From SXOA01 sp046153945 (GTDB lineage: Bacteria > Planctomycetota > Planctomycetia > Pirellulales > Pirellulaceae): a stretch of DNA of 64,000 nucleotides. A program made the position numbers and the translations under genes. Location: positions 1-64,000 of the forward strand of contig JBJXFF010000220.1 of NCBI GenBank assembly GCA_046153945.1, written 5' to 3'. A model generated the notes under the pieces. That model did not search any database and was not told where the DNA came from. It was given only the letters and a program-made list of their open reading frames with translations. Every line of letters begins with the position of its first letter. Within the stretch, counting starts at the first letter, position 1. Below, in pieces: positions 1 to 10,400 of the stretch.

Positions 1-3000
1 CGAAGTCGATGTTGATCGTGGCGGTGGTCGCCGCGCTAATGCTAGCGGTGTTGGTGAGGACGAAGTCGTCACCGGCGTTGAACGTCAAGGCGGCGGTCGT
101 ATCGGTGACAGCGACTCCGGCGCTAATTGACAGGTTGTCACCCGCTCCGCCGCCATCCGTTGCCGTGTAGGTCATGCCGCCGGCGGTGATGGCGCTGGCC
201 GCGATGGTGAGGGGGCTGAGGGCGGTAATCAAGCCGTTCCCCCCCATGCCGCTGACCGAGGTCGGCCCGCTCAGGTTGGTCAGCGTGAGACCGAGAGCCG
301 TATCCGTGACAAAGATGCCGCCGGAGGTGTTGTTGTGGACATCCAGGTTGATGACCTGGACTTCGATCGTCGCATTGACGCCTGCCGCCCCGACCCCCGT
401 CGCCGCCGAGAGGATGGCGCCGCCATTGACCGCGCTGACATCGAGAGCCGCGCCGGCGTCCGCATCGGTGATCGCGCCGGCCGTTGTCGTAACCGTTACG
501 GCATTGCCCGCGGCGCTGCCGGTTTGCAGCAGCGAGACTTGGATATTGCCATCCGCATCAAGGCTAATCAGGCCCGTACCGCTCGTGGCGGAAGTACCGT
601 CAGCCATCGTGATGACGCCATTGGAGGTGCCGGTGCCAGCGTTGTAGTCGACAAGGCCAGACCCTGTTGTGGAGACTACCGTAACACCATTCTGCAAGAT
701 GTCGCTAGCGGCGTTGAGGGTTACACTACCACCGCTCGCTGTCACGTTGGCGTTCAGTGATAGGTCATCGACAACTGAACCCCCTGTACCAAGCTGACCA
801 TCAAGGATGATCTCTGTAATTGAAAAGGCCTGGCTCGACGGTTCAGTGAAATTCGAGAGTATAACGGTCGTGCCCGCAATTCCATCTAAGGGCGAACCGG
901 TGATCGTGACACGGTCATTAATGGGCTGACCGCTGTTACCAACCGCGCCGAATCCGGTTGAGGCAAAGGCGGCCGAGTTGGCACCAATCGTGACTGTAAA
1001 ACCGGTGATTCGTCCCGGAATGGAGTTGCTGGGACCGAAATTGCCACCATAAATGTCTATCGTATTGAGGCTAAACGAGCCTGGCAGAAACAGCGTGATA
1101 ACCGGATCGGAAATTGGTCCTGAAAAGTCAGCAAACAATTGGGTAAATTGTTCGGAGACGCCGAAAACGCCGTCCGCCATCGTTCCGGTTCCGCCGGTGT
1201 AATTGGCCCTGGTCCCACCGGTTGGCGTGATTGTTCCCGAATACGTATGATTCCAGCCGCCGGAGCCAGTCACATCAGCAGCCGTGATGTTGTAGCCAGT
1301 AATCGCAACAGGGCCCGGCGCGCCACCACCCCCCGATCCGGCGGCGGAGAGGTCGACAGTGCCGATGCCGGAATTAACCACCGCCTCGTTCACCGTGAGT
1401 GGGCCAGCAGCAGTGACGGCGATGTTTCCACCGGTCACGGAAATGCCGACCACGGGGACAGAGACGCCGCCAATGATGAGGCCATTCGTCTCTTCAATAT
1501 CCACTCCGCCGCTGCCGCAGGTGGCTTCGACGTTGTTGACCGTGGTATCCAGGCTGATTCCCGTAGCTGCGATGGCAAGCAGCAGGTCGCCGCTAACATT
1601 CAGAGTAGCGGCATTGCCGTCGCTGATTGCGCCCGATGCCGTCAGCGCCACATCCCCTCCGCTCCCCGCGGAGATGGACTCAACGATCAAGTCGCCGCTG
1701 GTTGCCGCGAGGGCGATGTTGCCATTGGTGGTGGTCACGGAGCGGACGCGCATGCCGCCAGTGACGTCAGATAAATCCACCAGGCCGGCACCGGTAACCG
1801 AGGCAGTCAGTCCACGATTGGAATTCGTGAAGGTATTGATCTCGATAGTTCCCAGTCCCCCAACCCCCGTTGCCGCAGTCAGGTTCACAAGGCTTGCGGA
1901 GATGTCGGAGGTGCCGTCGCTGCCGGACTCTTCAATGGCCCCTGCCGCGTTCAAGGTGATGGTGTCCCCCGGAGCCACGATATTGTTCGCCAGAATGTCC
2001 CCCGCCGTGGTGACAATGGTTATGACATTCGAGGCATCGGTCGTGTTGACGACATTCGTGGCGGTCACCGTGCCACCCGCGTTGACGGTGATGGAGCCGT
2101 TAAACGTCGTGACGCTAGTTAAAGTGACGCCGTTAGTTTCGTCGAAGCGAATGTTCCCCGCGCTGCTGGCGGAAGCGGTGATGGTCGCCACCGTGGTATC
2201 CATATCGATGCCGGTAGCAGTGACGGCAGTGAGGCCGGAAGCGACCACGTCCACAGCGGCGGTGCTCGTGGTGATCGCGCCGGCTGCAGTCAGGCTGACG
2301 GTGGAGGTCGCTTGTAAGCCGCCGCCGGTAAAGTTGATGGTCTGAATCGGCTGTCCGCCCGTGGTGCCGATATTGGCGGTGCCGGCACCGAGGTTGATCA
2401 AGGCAGAGGGGAAGTTGACGATATCGCTGCCGTCGCCATTGATGACGAGGTCCGCGCTGAACACACCCGGGCCAGCTTCCATCGAATCGAGACTGTTGAA
2501 ATTGAGGGTGTCGGTCCCATTGGTCAAGTTAATGGTGAGCGTGCCAGTCGGGTTGGCAAAGGTTACCGATTCACCCTCGGTCGAGCTAATCACCGACATG
2601 GTATCGCCAGCCGCGCCAGAGTCGGCCAGCGTGACCGTTTCGCCAATCCCCGTGAAAGTGAACGTGCGGGTTGTCGCCGTGAGCACGTCTGTCACTGGCT
2701 CTAGGCCAAAGTACTGGATGATGTAGCCACCGATGTCCACGCTGCCATCGGCAGCGTTGGAGAAGGAATGCTTGACATTCGCGAACGTCCCTGGCCCCGA
2801 GAGGACCATTGCATCCCCCGGCGGACCGGCGGTAGAAGGAAGGCCGCCGTTGAAAGTGATCGGCTTGCCTGTCGACACCATTGAAGAATCAACGGTGAGG
2901 AGATCGTTGCCATCGAGAGTGTTGACTTGAACATTGCTGGCAACCGATGAAACGAGCGTATCGACAGTATGTGTGTCGAATTGCACCGATCCAGCGCCGG

Positions 3001-3889
3001 CGCCTAATAGATTATTTGGATCTTGCACACGGATGTAATCAAGGCCAGCGACGTTGACTTTTCTGATGGTCAGCGTGTCGTTCGTGTTTCCGCCCGCACT
3101 GTCAGTGACAATCAGATTGTTCGATCCGTCCAGTGCAACCGTTGTGGTCGGAGGCGTAGATCCGCCGGTCGCTAGAAATGTTTGGATATTCTGCACCAGG
3201 GCGGTGCCCTGTGCTGAAAGGGGAGTAAACCAGTTAACATCCATGAGGACCACTACGGAGCCGTTGCCGCTGATCATGTTGGCAGGTCCCCAGACTCCGC
3301 CTACGGGAACCCCGCCAGCACCCGTAATCAATACATTGTTACCCGAGACACCCGCCATTCCGCCTGGACCACTAGGTGCCCACGTTACGACGGTATTTGG
3401 AGTCGTGGCAATTCCTCCGAGCGCACTTGGATTGACCGTATAGGGGCCGCCAATGTCACCTTGACTTCCAATCGTTACACCTCCGCCGGTTAGCAATGAA
3501 TTCAACAGGGTTGAATCGCTCGCATTGGCAGCATCGCAGCAAGGTCGCTCGCCTGTAAGAAACAGCCCTTTACCGGACTGCACAAATCCCTGAAGACTGG
3601 ACTGCTGGGACCCGGAAAGTGGAGTAAAAATCTGCAGACCATATACGGTATCAAAGGGCGCCAGAGAGCCCGGGAATGATGTGAACGGGACGTTTGTTAC
3701 CGTGTTGCCTAAATTCGTAAGAGCGGTTTCTAAATTCGCCTGATCGGTAGGTCGATCGCCAAAGATTAGGACCGCAGCCAACATTTTTCGATCTTCAAGC
3801 GACTCAATAAACAACTTCCGGCGACGGTCGCGTTTGACTTTTGAAACCCGGGCGGAACTCTTGCGGCTGGCGGGGCGGGTGAAGAACAT
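1..3889 (-). CDS. Giant LEPR-XLL-type surface beta-repeat protein (C-terminus beyond window)
   Basis: An open minus-strand frame runs from an ATG at 3889 off the left edge, giving 1296 complete codons and no stop. The N-terminus is Arg/Lys-rich, followed by IESLEDRKMLAA (about residues 28-39). This matches the planctomycete LEPR-XLL motif found at the start of very large surface proteins. Residues about 40-230 look like an alpha/beta domain of the GATase1/ThuA-like kind (VLIFGDRPTD, then GKGLFLTGERPCCDA). The rest is Ala/Thr/Gly/Val-rich with short beta-strand repeats. Phrases such as GIxxDTTVxxxxA followed by xDETNG recur, as in filamentous-haemagglutinin-like or autotransporter-like proteins. 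Export and a surface location are inferred from the motif and composition. The plus-strand frames opposite this gene are shadows. The start has no strong Shine-Dalgarno, and the true length is unknown. Confidence 0.85.
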   Translation of the reverse strand, partial: MFFTRPASRKSSARVSKVKRDRRRKLFIESLEDRKMLAAVLIFGDRPTDQANLETALTNLGNTVTNVPFTSFPGSLAPFDTVYGLQIFTPLSGSQQSSLQGFVQSGKGLFLTGERPCCDAANASDSTLLNSLLTGGGVTIGSQGDIGGPYTVNPSALGGIATTPNTVVTWAPSGPGGMAGVSGNNVLITGAGGVPVGGVWGPANMISGNGSVVVLMDVNWFTPLSAQGTALVQNIQTFLATGGSTPPTTTVALDGSNNLIVTDSAGGNTNDTLTIRKVNVAGLDYIRVQDPNNLLGAGAGSVQFDTHTVDTLVSSVASNVQVNTLDGNDLLTVDSSMVSTGKPITFNGGLPSTAGPPGDAMVLSGPGTFANVKHSFSNAADGSVDIGGYIIQYFGLEPVTDVLTATTRTFTFTGIGETVTLADSGAAGDTMSVISSTEGESVTFANPTGTLTINLTNGTDTLNFNSLDSMEAGPGVFSADLVINGDGSDIVNFPSALINLGAGTANIGTTGGQPIQTINFTGGGLQATSTVSLTAAGAITTSTAAVDVVASGLTAVTATGIDMDTTVATITASASSAGNIRFDETNGVTLTSVTTFNGSITVNAGGTVTATNVVNTTDASNVITIVTTAGDILANNIVAPGDTITLNAAGAIEESGSDGTSDISASLVNLTAATGVGGLGTIEINTFTNSNRGLTASVTGAGLVDLSDVTGGMRVRSVTTTNGNIALAATSGDLIVESISAGSGGDVALTASGAISDGNAATLNVSGDLLLAIAATGISLDTTVNNVEATCGSGGVDIEETNGLIIGGVSVPVVGISVTGGNIAVTAAGPLTVNEAVVNSGIGTVDLSAAGSGGGGAPGPVAITGYNITAADVTGSGGWNHTYSGTITPTGGTRANYTGGTGTMADGVFGVSEQFTQLFADFSGPISDPVITLFLPGSFSLNTIDIYGGNFGPSNSIPGRITGFTVTIGANSAAFASTGFGAVGNSGQPINDRVTITGSPLDGIAGTTVILSNFTEPSSQAFSITEIILDGQLGTGGSVVDDLSLNANVTASGGSVTLNAASDILQNGVTVVSTTGSGLVDYNAGTGTSNGVITMADGTSATSGTGLISLDADGNIQVSLLQTGSAAGNAVTVTTTAGAITDADAGAALDVSAVNGGAILSAATGVGAAGVNATIEVQVINLDVHNNTSGGIFVTDTALGLTLTNLSGPTSVSGMGGNGLITALSPLTIAASAITAGGMTYTATDGGGAGDNLSISAGVAVTDTTAALTFNAGDDFVLTNTASISAATTATINIDF

Positions 3890-4416
3890 GCGGATTGTCC
3901 CTGAGATCGAAAGAAGGAAGTTATTTTAAGAGGAAAGTAGCAATCGGAGGCGTTGCGAGTCACGCAGTTCGGCGGTCGCGGATTTCGAATGGAGCTACTC
4001 GCCTGAGGGCGGTTGGCATTGAATCCGGCGTGGGAGTTTGCGTCCTGTGTGGGATGCCTGGCGCATCAGGTCGAAGACCATTCACAAACCGGCATCCGAG
4101 GGGCCATTGTAATTGGCACGACCGTTCTCGCCAGTGTCGTAATTCACAAATGACAGAATATTTTCAATTTTACTCGTTGATAATATTCCAATGGTTTATT
4201 AACGAATAAATGCGTTGACGAATGTTAGCGCGGTGTTTGTTCGCCTGCCTTGACACATTGTAAAGCGCATCGAGACAAAAGCACGCCTCATTAACGCGAG
4301 CGCTGCATTGCCGATGCAAAGAGATTGCTTCCCTGGCACTTTGTTCGGTAATTTAAACAGAGGCGTGAAGGCGCAGTGACGGCGGACCAGAGCGACTCAT
4401 GCTCGCTGATCCCGTT
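3890..4416. other. Intergenic region, no gene recognised
   Basis: About 530 bases separate two leftward genes. The segment around 4140-4210 is clearly AT-rich compared with its neighbours and probably carries the promoter of the LEPR-XLL gene. I could not assign convincing -35/-10 boxes. A 104-codon plus-strand frame here (3895-4209) has no recognisable protein character. Confidence 0.5.
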
Positions 4417-7400
4417 TTAGGCAGCGGCTCGCTGGGTGGTGCCGCGGGCGACGAGCCAGGAGGTGAGTTGGCAGATGCCGAGGATGCCCAGCAGCAGGCC
4501 GGCGAGCGGCAGGATGTGGGTGATCAGGGCGGCAATGCCCAGGACGATGAGGGCCAGGCCCACGATGGGTGAGCGGGCGAGAAGGAGCAAGAAGTTCTTC
4601 ACCGCGCGGCGGGTCAGCACCCAGGCGATGGCGATGATGGCCGCCAGCCAGACGATTCCGGTCAGCCGCGTGGTGAGGAAGCTCGAAATGGGGTGGGCGG
4701 TGATCGTCAGGTCTCCGCGCGGGGTGGTGAAGAGGAATTCGTCGTACTTGCTGGTGTCCGTGGGGATTTCCACGTCGAGGCTGGCGAAGCCGGTCGGTTC
4801 GCCGGGGTTTGCCGCCTGCAGGGAATCCATATCAGGATCACCTGCCGATTGAGCCGGGGTCGCGGTTGTTGCTACGGGGGGCCCCATGGCTCCGGGGGCG
4901 ACTGGGCGGGTAGGAGTGCCGGCACCGCCGCCACCCATGCCGCTTATGCCTCGGACGGGACCTGGCAATCCCGATCCGCCCATGGCAATTCCAGGACCAC
5001 CTCCCGGAGGCATCGCTCCTGCAGGCATGGCACCGCCGCCAGTCTGAGGTCCCGAGGACCCCGGCATTCCAGGCATTCCGGGCCGCCCAGCTTGGCCATT
5101 TTGGGCATAGCTCTGAGGGTCCTGAGCCAATTGCGGCAAGCGGGCTTGCTCTTCATTTTCCTTGTGCAGTTGCTGCTGTTGAAGTTGTTTGGTCTGCGTG
5201 TCGAGCCGTTCGCTATAGCGTTTGAGCTGGTCCTTTTGCATGTCGCGGTTGTCAAATTCCTGCTGGGATTTGTTGAGGTTGGGCTGCTGCCCCCCCCCTT
5301 GCTGGCCACCATCTTTGGGATCGCCCTTGCGGCTATAGTCATTTAGCTCCAGTTGCGACTGGGCATCTTCGGTACGCTGCTCCTTGCCTTCTCCCTTTTG
5401 TCCTGGCGGGTTTTGATTGAAGCGCTGGCCGGAGTTCTTGCTCGACCTGCCGACAGCGATGCGCGAATTAGTTGTTTCGTCCCCGTTCAAGTCGCCAGGC
5501 TTTTCCCCTCCCTTGTCTCCCTTTTTGCCATCTTTGCCCGGCACTTTGCTCTGCTTCTGGGAGAGGGAGTTCTGGTCGAACCAGGCCGGGTTGAACGAGT
5601 GCGGCTTGCCGGATACAGGGGGTTGGGCCGCGGGTTGATTCGGAGCGTCGAAATTGCTGCCGAGGGCAGCGGCGTTATTCTTGGTCCGCTCCTGCTTCTG
5701 AGCCGACCAAAGTTCATTGAGGCGGCCGCGGTTGTCGGTCCCGTCCACAACCAGCGCCTCTTGCTGCCGGCCGGTTTCTTCGTTAGCCTCCTTCAGCAGC
5801 TTGTCGTTTTCGGCATCGAGAATTGTCGTTTCATTGGGGTTGGACGACCGGAAACGATAGAGGTCCACTTCAATCTTTTTCAGATTATTACTCGCCCGGA
5901 CCTTGGTGTAGTCGTCGCCGCTGGTCTGAAGCTGACGGGACTCGACAATCTTCTTGTTCCAGTAATTGGCGTACTCCTCCACGATGACTTTTGGAGGCAC
6001 CAGCCGCATCGTGCCTCCAAACTCCACCCAGTTCCAGTGGAAGGACTTGGGAAGATACAGCTTGACGTGGCTCTGTTCCACATTGAGGTTGACGACCTTG
6101 ATGAGTGGGAAATTCACCTGGGTCAGTTCGCGGACGCGGCTGATCCGGCCGCCGTACTTGAGTACGACCGGATAATCACCTTCCCCTTGAGCCGTTTTGA
6201 TCAGCGGAATCCGCACAAGACCGGGGGTGGCCGTCGTGGGCTCCACCGGTTTGACTGGTTCGCCGCTGACGATGGCGACCCAGAGCCGGGCCCCTTCGGG
6301 GAGCTGCACATCGAGGAATTGCTCAGTCTCGTTGGCGACTTTGAAGTCCACTTGCCCGCGGTAAGTGCCCGCTTCGTCCACGACCAGCAGATGCTCCGCC
6401 AGGCCGATGCTCGCCTGTTGCTGCTGCGCCCGCTGGCGGACCTGGGTCTTGAAGACGAGTTGTGGGGCGGTGGCATTGGGGGAAACGGCGAACGCCTGCG
6501 TGATGATGCTGCTGTCGCCGAGGAAGGCCGTTAAATCGTCCCAGGCTTTCTGGCCTTCGGTGAGCTGCTCCAGACCCTTGGAGGAATCCACCACCACCTC
6601 ATCGCGACCCGAATTTTCCAGCACAATCAGCCGCTGTTCCAGCCGGCCGCCGACGATGTCGGGGATGGCCACTTCCTGCTTCTGCTCCGTCAACAGCCGA
6701 TCGTAGGTCAGGCCGATGTCGATCTGTCCGTCCACGAATTCAGGCAGGACGAACCTAATCTTCACCCAACCGGCCAGCGGTTTGCCGTCCTTGCCGGTTG
6801 CCGGTTCCACGATTTTTTGCAGCACACGGCCGCTCTGGCGGAGGGCATCGGGGAGGCGGGCTTTCTCAAAGGCCTTCGGGACCAATACTGCCAGCTCGCG
6901 CACGCCGGCATCCACGACATGGAAACGGAAGAAGAGCGTTTCCTGAATTTCCTTGGGCGTGATGCGGACGTTGGTGAGCGTAGTGGCGGTGATGCGCGGC
7001 GTGCGAGGAGTGAATTTGAGCAAGGCGGCATAATTGGCCGAGCGGAACCGCAAGGCCATTTTGGCTAGGGGCCGCTGCTGCTCGTTGAGCCAGCCGACCA
7101 CTTCCATGCCGGGAATCCGCTCCAGACCGGTCAGGTTGCTCGCATCCACGTCCATATCCCGGTCGGGCGCGACCACGATTTCCCCTTCTTGCCGCTGCAC
7201 ATCCAAAACTTCCAGCTTCGGGGCCGGCAACTCATTCGGCTTGGTCCGCTTGGCAAGTTTGCCAAGGAGCTTCAGCGACAATCGCTGCGGCTGGCCGACG
7301 GGAAGGTGGACGGTGAGAAGTTTTCGCTTCTCCTTCTTGCCCGCGACTTCCACCTCTTCCGTGGTGACCGCCCATTCGATGGTCGCATCGGCACCGCTCG

Positions 7401-10400
7401 CATCGACGGCGCTGAGCCGGTCGATTTCCAATCCGGCAGGAAGGTAAATGCGAGCGCGGTAGAGGGGTTCACCCTTAACTTGATATTCCACGAGCGCGTC
7501 GAGCGAGTCGCCGCGGTCTTCGGCCCGGACAATCATCCGCACGAGGGCGGCTGTTTCCTGCGGCAGTTTGCCGGCGGATAGAGTGAGCTTGAATTGTTCC
7601 CGCACAAAGCGGTAAGACTGGAACGGCACCAGGTCGATGCCGGCGGCGTCGGTGGCGTTGGCGAGTTGTTCCACCGCAGCGGTCTGGCCGTCGGCGTCGG
7701 CCCGGGCCAGATCGGCCACGGTGATGCTCCGGACGTCGAGGCGGCGGCTGCGGCGGATGGCGATTACCCCTTGATGGAGGGCGGCAGATTCGACGCGCAG
7801 GTCCGGCGCGGCGAAGGTCGCCAATTCCCCTTGTCCCACGAGGCCGCGGCGGCTGATTTGGACGGTCAGCCCTTCGCTGCCGGTGGCCGCCTTGAGCAGC
7901 GTGATGTCGATCGTCTGCCGGCCGTTTTCTTCCTTCACTTGCCAGCCTCGGATGTTCTCGCCGGTGACTTGTTCCACGAGATACCCCGCCGGCACGCTCA
8001 ATTTGAAGGCATCGCGGCTGCCGCGGCCGAAGTCGAGCTTGACCTGCCAGACCATGCGGAGAGCGTCTTCTCGAATGTCCACGACGGCGGCACTTTGAGC
8101 GGTCAGGCTCTGATCCACCATTCCCTCGGCCACTTTCGGCCGCCACTGCAAGCTGAGCGAACCATCCGCCCCGAGAGCCGTCTGCACTTCGTCGTTGGCC
8201 TTGGTGCTCTCATAATTTCCCTTGTCGGGGAGGCCGGATAGGCGAACTTCGGTCTTCTCGGCAGGAATGGTGAGCGTCAACGCTGTCGCAGCCGCGGCCG
8301 GCAATCTTCCGGCCACAATGCGCCAACCGCCGCGGCGTTCCAGCCCCATGCGGATGGAGATCTCGAGTTTCTTGCGGCCCTTGCCACTGGCATGGAGCAG
8401 AGCAACCGCTTCGGGGACTGCTCCTCCGGGACCATTGGGAGCTTGTGCCTTTTGCTTTTGCTGTTGCTGTGCCGGCGCGGCATTGGGAGTCGCCGGAGCG
8501 GGCTGCACGACCTGAATCCGGGCCGCTTTGCCGTCCAAAGTTGCCTTTGCCAAAACGCCCCCCACGAGCGTCAAGGGGATGGTGACTGGCTTGTCCGTGT
8601 AGAGTTCAATTTCCATCGTACCGTTGATGAGGAGCGCATCGCTCTCATCGAGCCGGGCCGAATAGCTGGCCCCGGCGAGGGCATACTGGGTCGGCGGCGG
8701 AACCGCGGTGAGCTTCTTGTCCGGGTTGGCCCGATTCCAGAGTTCCACGTACTTCTCATAGGGAACCAAGACCTTCTCGGCGTTCTTCAGGCCGTCTTCC
8801 TTGTCGGCGTCGTAGGGGATGATGATCGCATCCTTGGGAACCGCGACTGGGCCTCCTGGATCGAGAAGCGGGACGAGGTCCTTGATGTTCTTGATCTCGA
8901 TGGGTAACTGAGCCTGCGCAATGGAAGGGGCAAAACCGCAAGCGAGGAGCGCGAGGAGAATGCTGGAAACCACCGTGGCGGAAACTGGCGAAGTTGCGGA
9001 GGCGGACTCATCGCGGTCGGCAAACAGACTCTGCACCTTCGGCGCAGACCACTTCCAAACCCGGCAAACCACCCAGGCGACCAGGTAGAACGGCATTAGC
9101 CACAAAGCGGCAAAAAACGCGGCATCAAAGATCGGGCTGAATCCATCGAGCCTCGACGTGAGGAGCAGCGGCACGGTAGCCGCGAGCATCACAATGACGA
9201 CGAAGTTTACTTTCTGCCGCGCGGGGTGTTTGATCAAGGCGACTCCAATCAGGAAGAGGAGCATCCCCACTCCACAAGCCGCCCATTCAATCCGGCGATC
9301 GTTGACGACATAGGCCCGCAGTTCTGGTTTTTCGCCCAGGCTGTGGAACGAGACCGCAGGAGAGCTGGTGTCGTTGGCGACGTCGATTTGCAAGCTGCTG
9401 ATGCCTTGTTCGGCCCAGTGCTGGGATTCGATGCGCAACTGCTCCCGAGCTTGGGCCTCCGTCTCCTTTTCACGAGCGACACTTTCTTTGGTAACGCCAC
9501 TTTGCCGACGTGCATCGCGAATCGCGCCACTTAGCTGCCCGAGAAGCGCACTTCGTTCATTGGCCGGAATAGCCGGCGAAAGCTTAACCAGCTCAGCGGT
9601 TTCCTTAAGGCTCTGCTCCGCACCGGCGGGGTCGGATGCCATTATGTTGCGGGCTGCGATTATTTCCTGCTCCACCCGAGCTTTGATTAAGCCTGCTTGG
9701 AGTTTTTGGTCGCTTTCAGTCTTGTCCAATATTCTCTCTTCTCCAAACGGATCGTCGGCTGCGGGTTTCTTCGCTGGTTCGGCGGCAGCAGGTTTGGGAG
9801 CAGGCTCTTCGGATTTGGTCTCTTCTTTCATCTTCTCGTCCGCCGGCATTTCCTGCGGCTTGGCGTCTCCTTCCGGCATGGCTGTGGGAGGAGGTGCTCC
9901 CGCAGTGGGGGCAGATTCGACGGTTTTAGCCTCATTCGAGGTGCGCGAGTCGTAAGTAAGTGCATCCGAATATTCATGTTTTGCCAAACCGTATTGACGC
10001 ATTGCATTTGCCGTCGGACTAGCAGAGCGATCCGGCAGCGGATTCACATGGGCCAGTTCCCACAGCCACTTCGCCGCGCGAACCGCGGCGACTTCCCGCG
10101 GCTGGACCTCCTGGGTGAAGACGGTGCCGGCGCTGCGGCGGACCTGGTAGCCGGTCGGAAGGATGAGCGTCCAGACCAGGTTGGCCTGCGGAACCTCCAC
10201 GGCATCCTTGCTGCTCTCGGCCCGGACAAAGAGGCGCGGGGCATCGGAACTCACTTCGCCGGTCGCGCTCATTTCATCTCTCGTTTCATACACAATCTGC
10301 AAGTCCCGTCGGACCGAATCGGATTGCGCAGGCAGGGTCAAAAGCAAACGGTCGGGAACCGTCGGCGAATCCCCCGCGCCTGCAGCAATTTCCCGCTGCG

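Noticed and set aside
174..3443. Long plus-strand frames opposite the LEPR-XLL gene
   Set aside because: They are low-complexity Val/Ala/Pro/Thr translations of the antisense strand. The minus-strand frame is continuous, has a motif-rich start and covers all of them.
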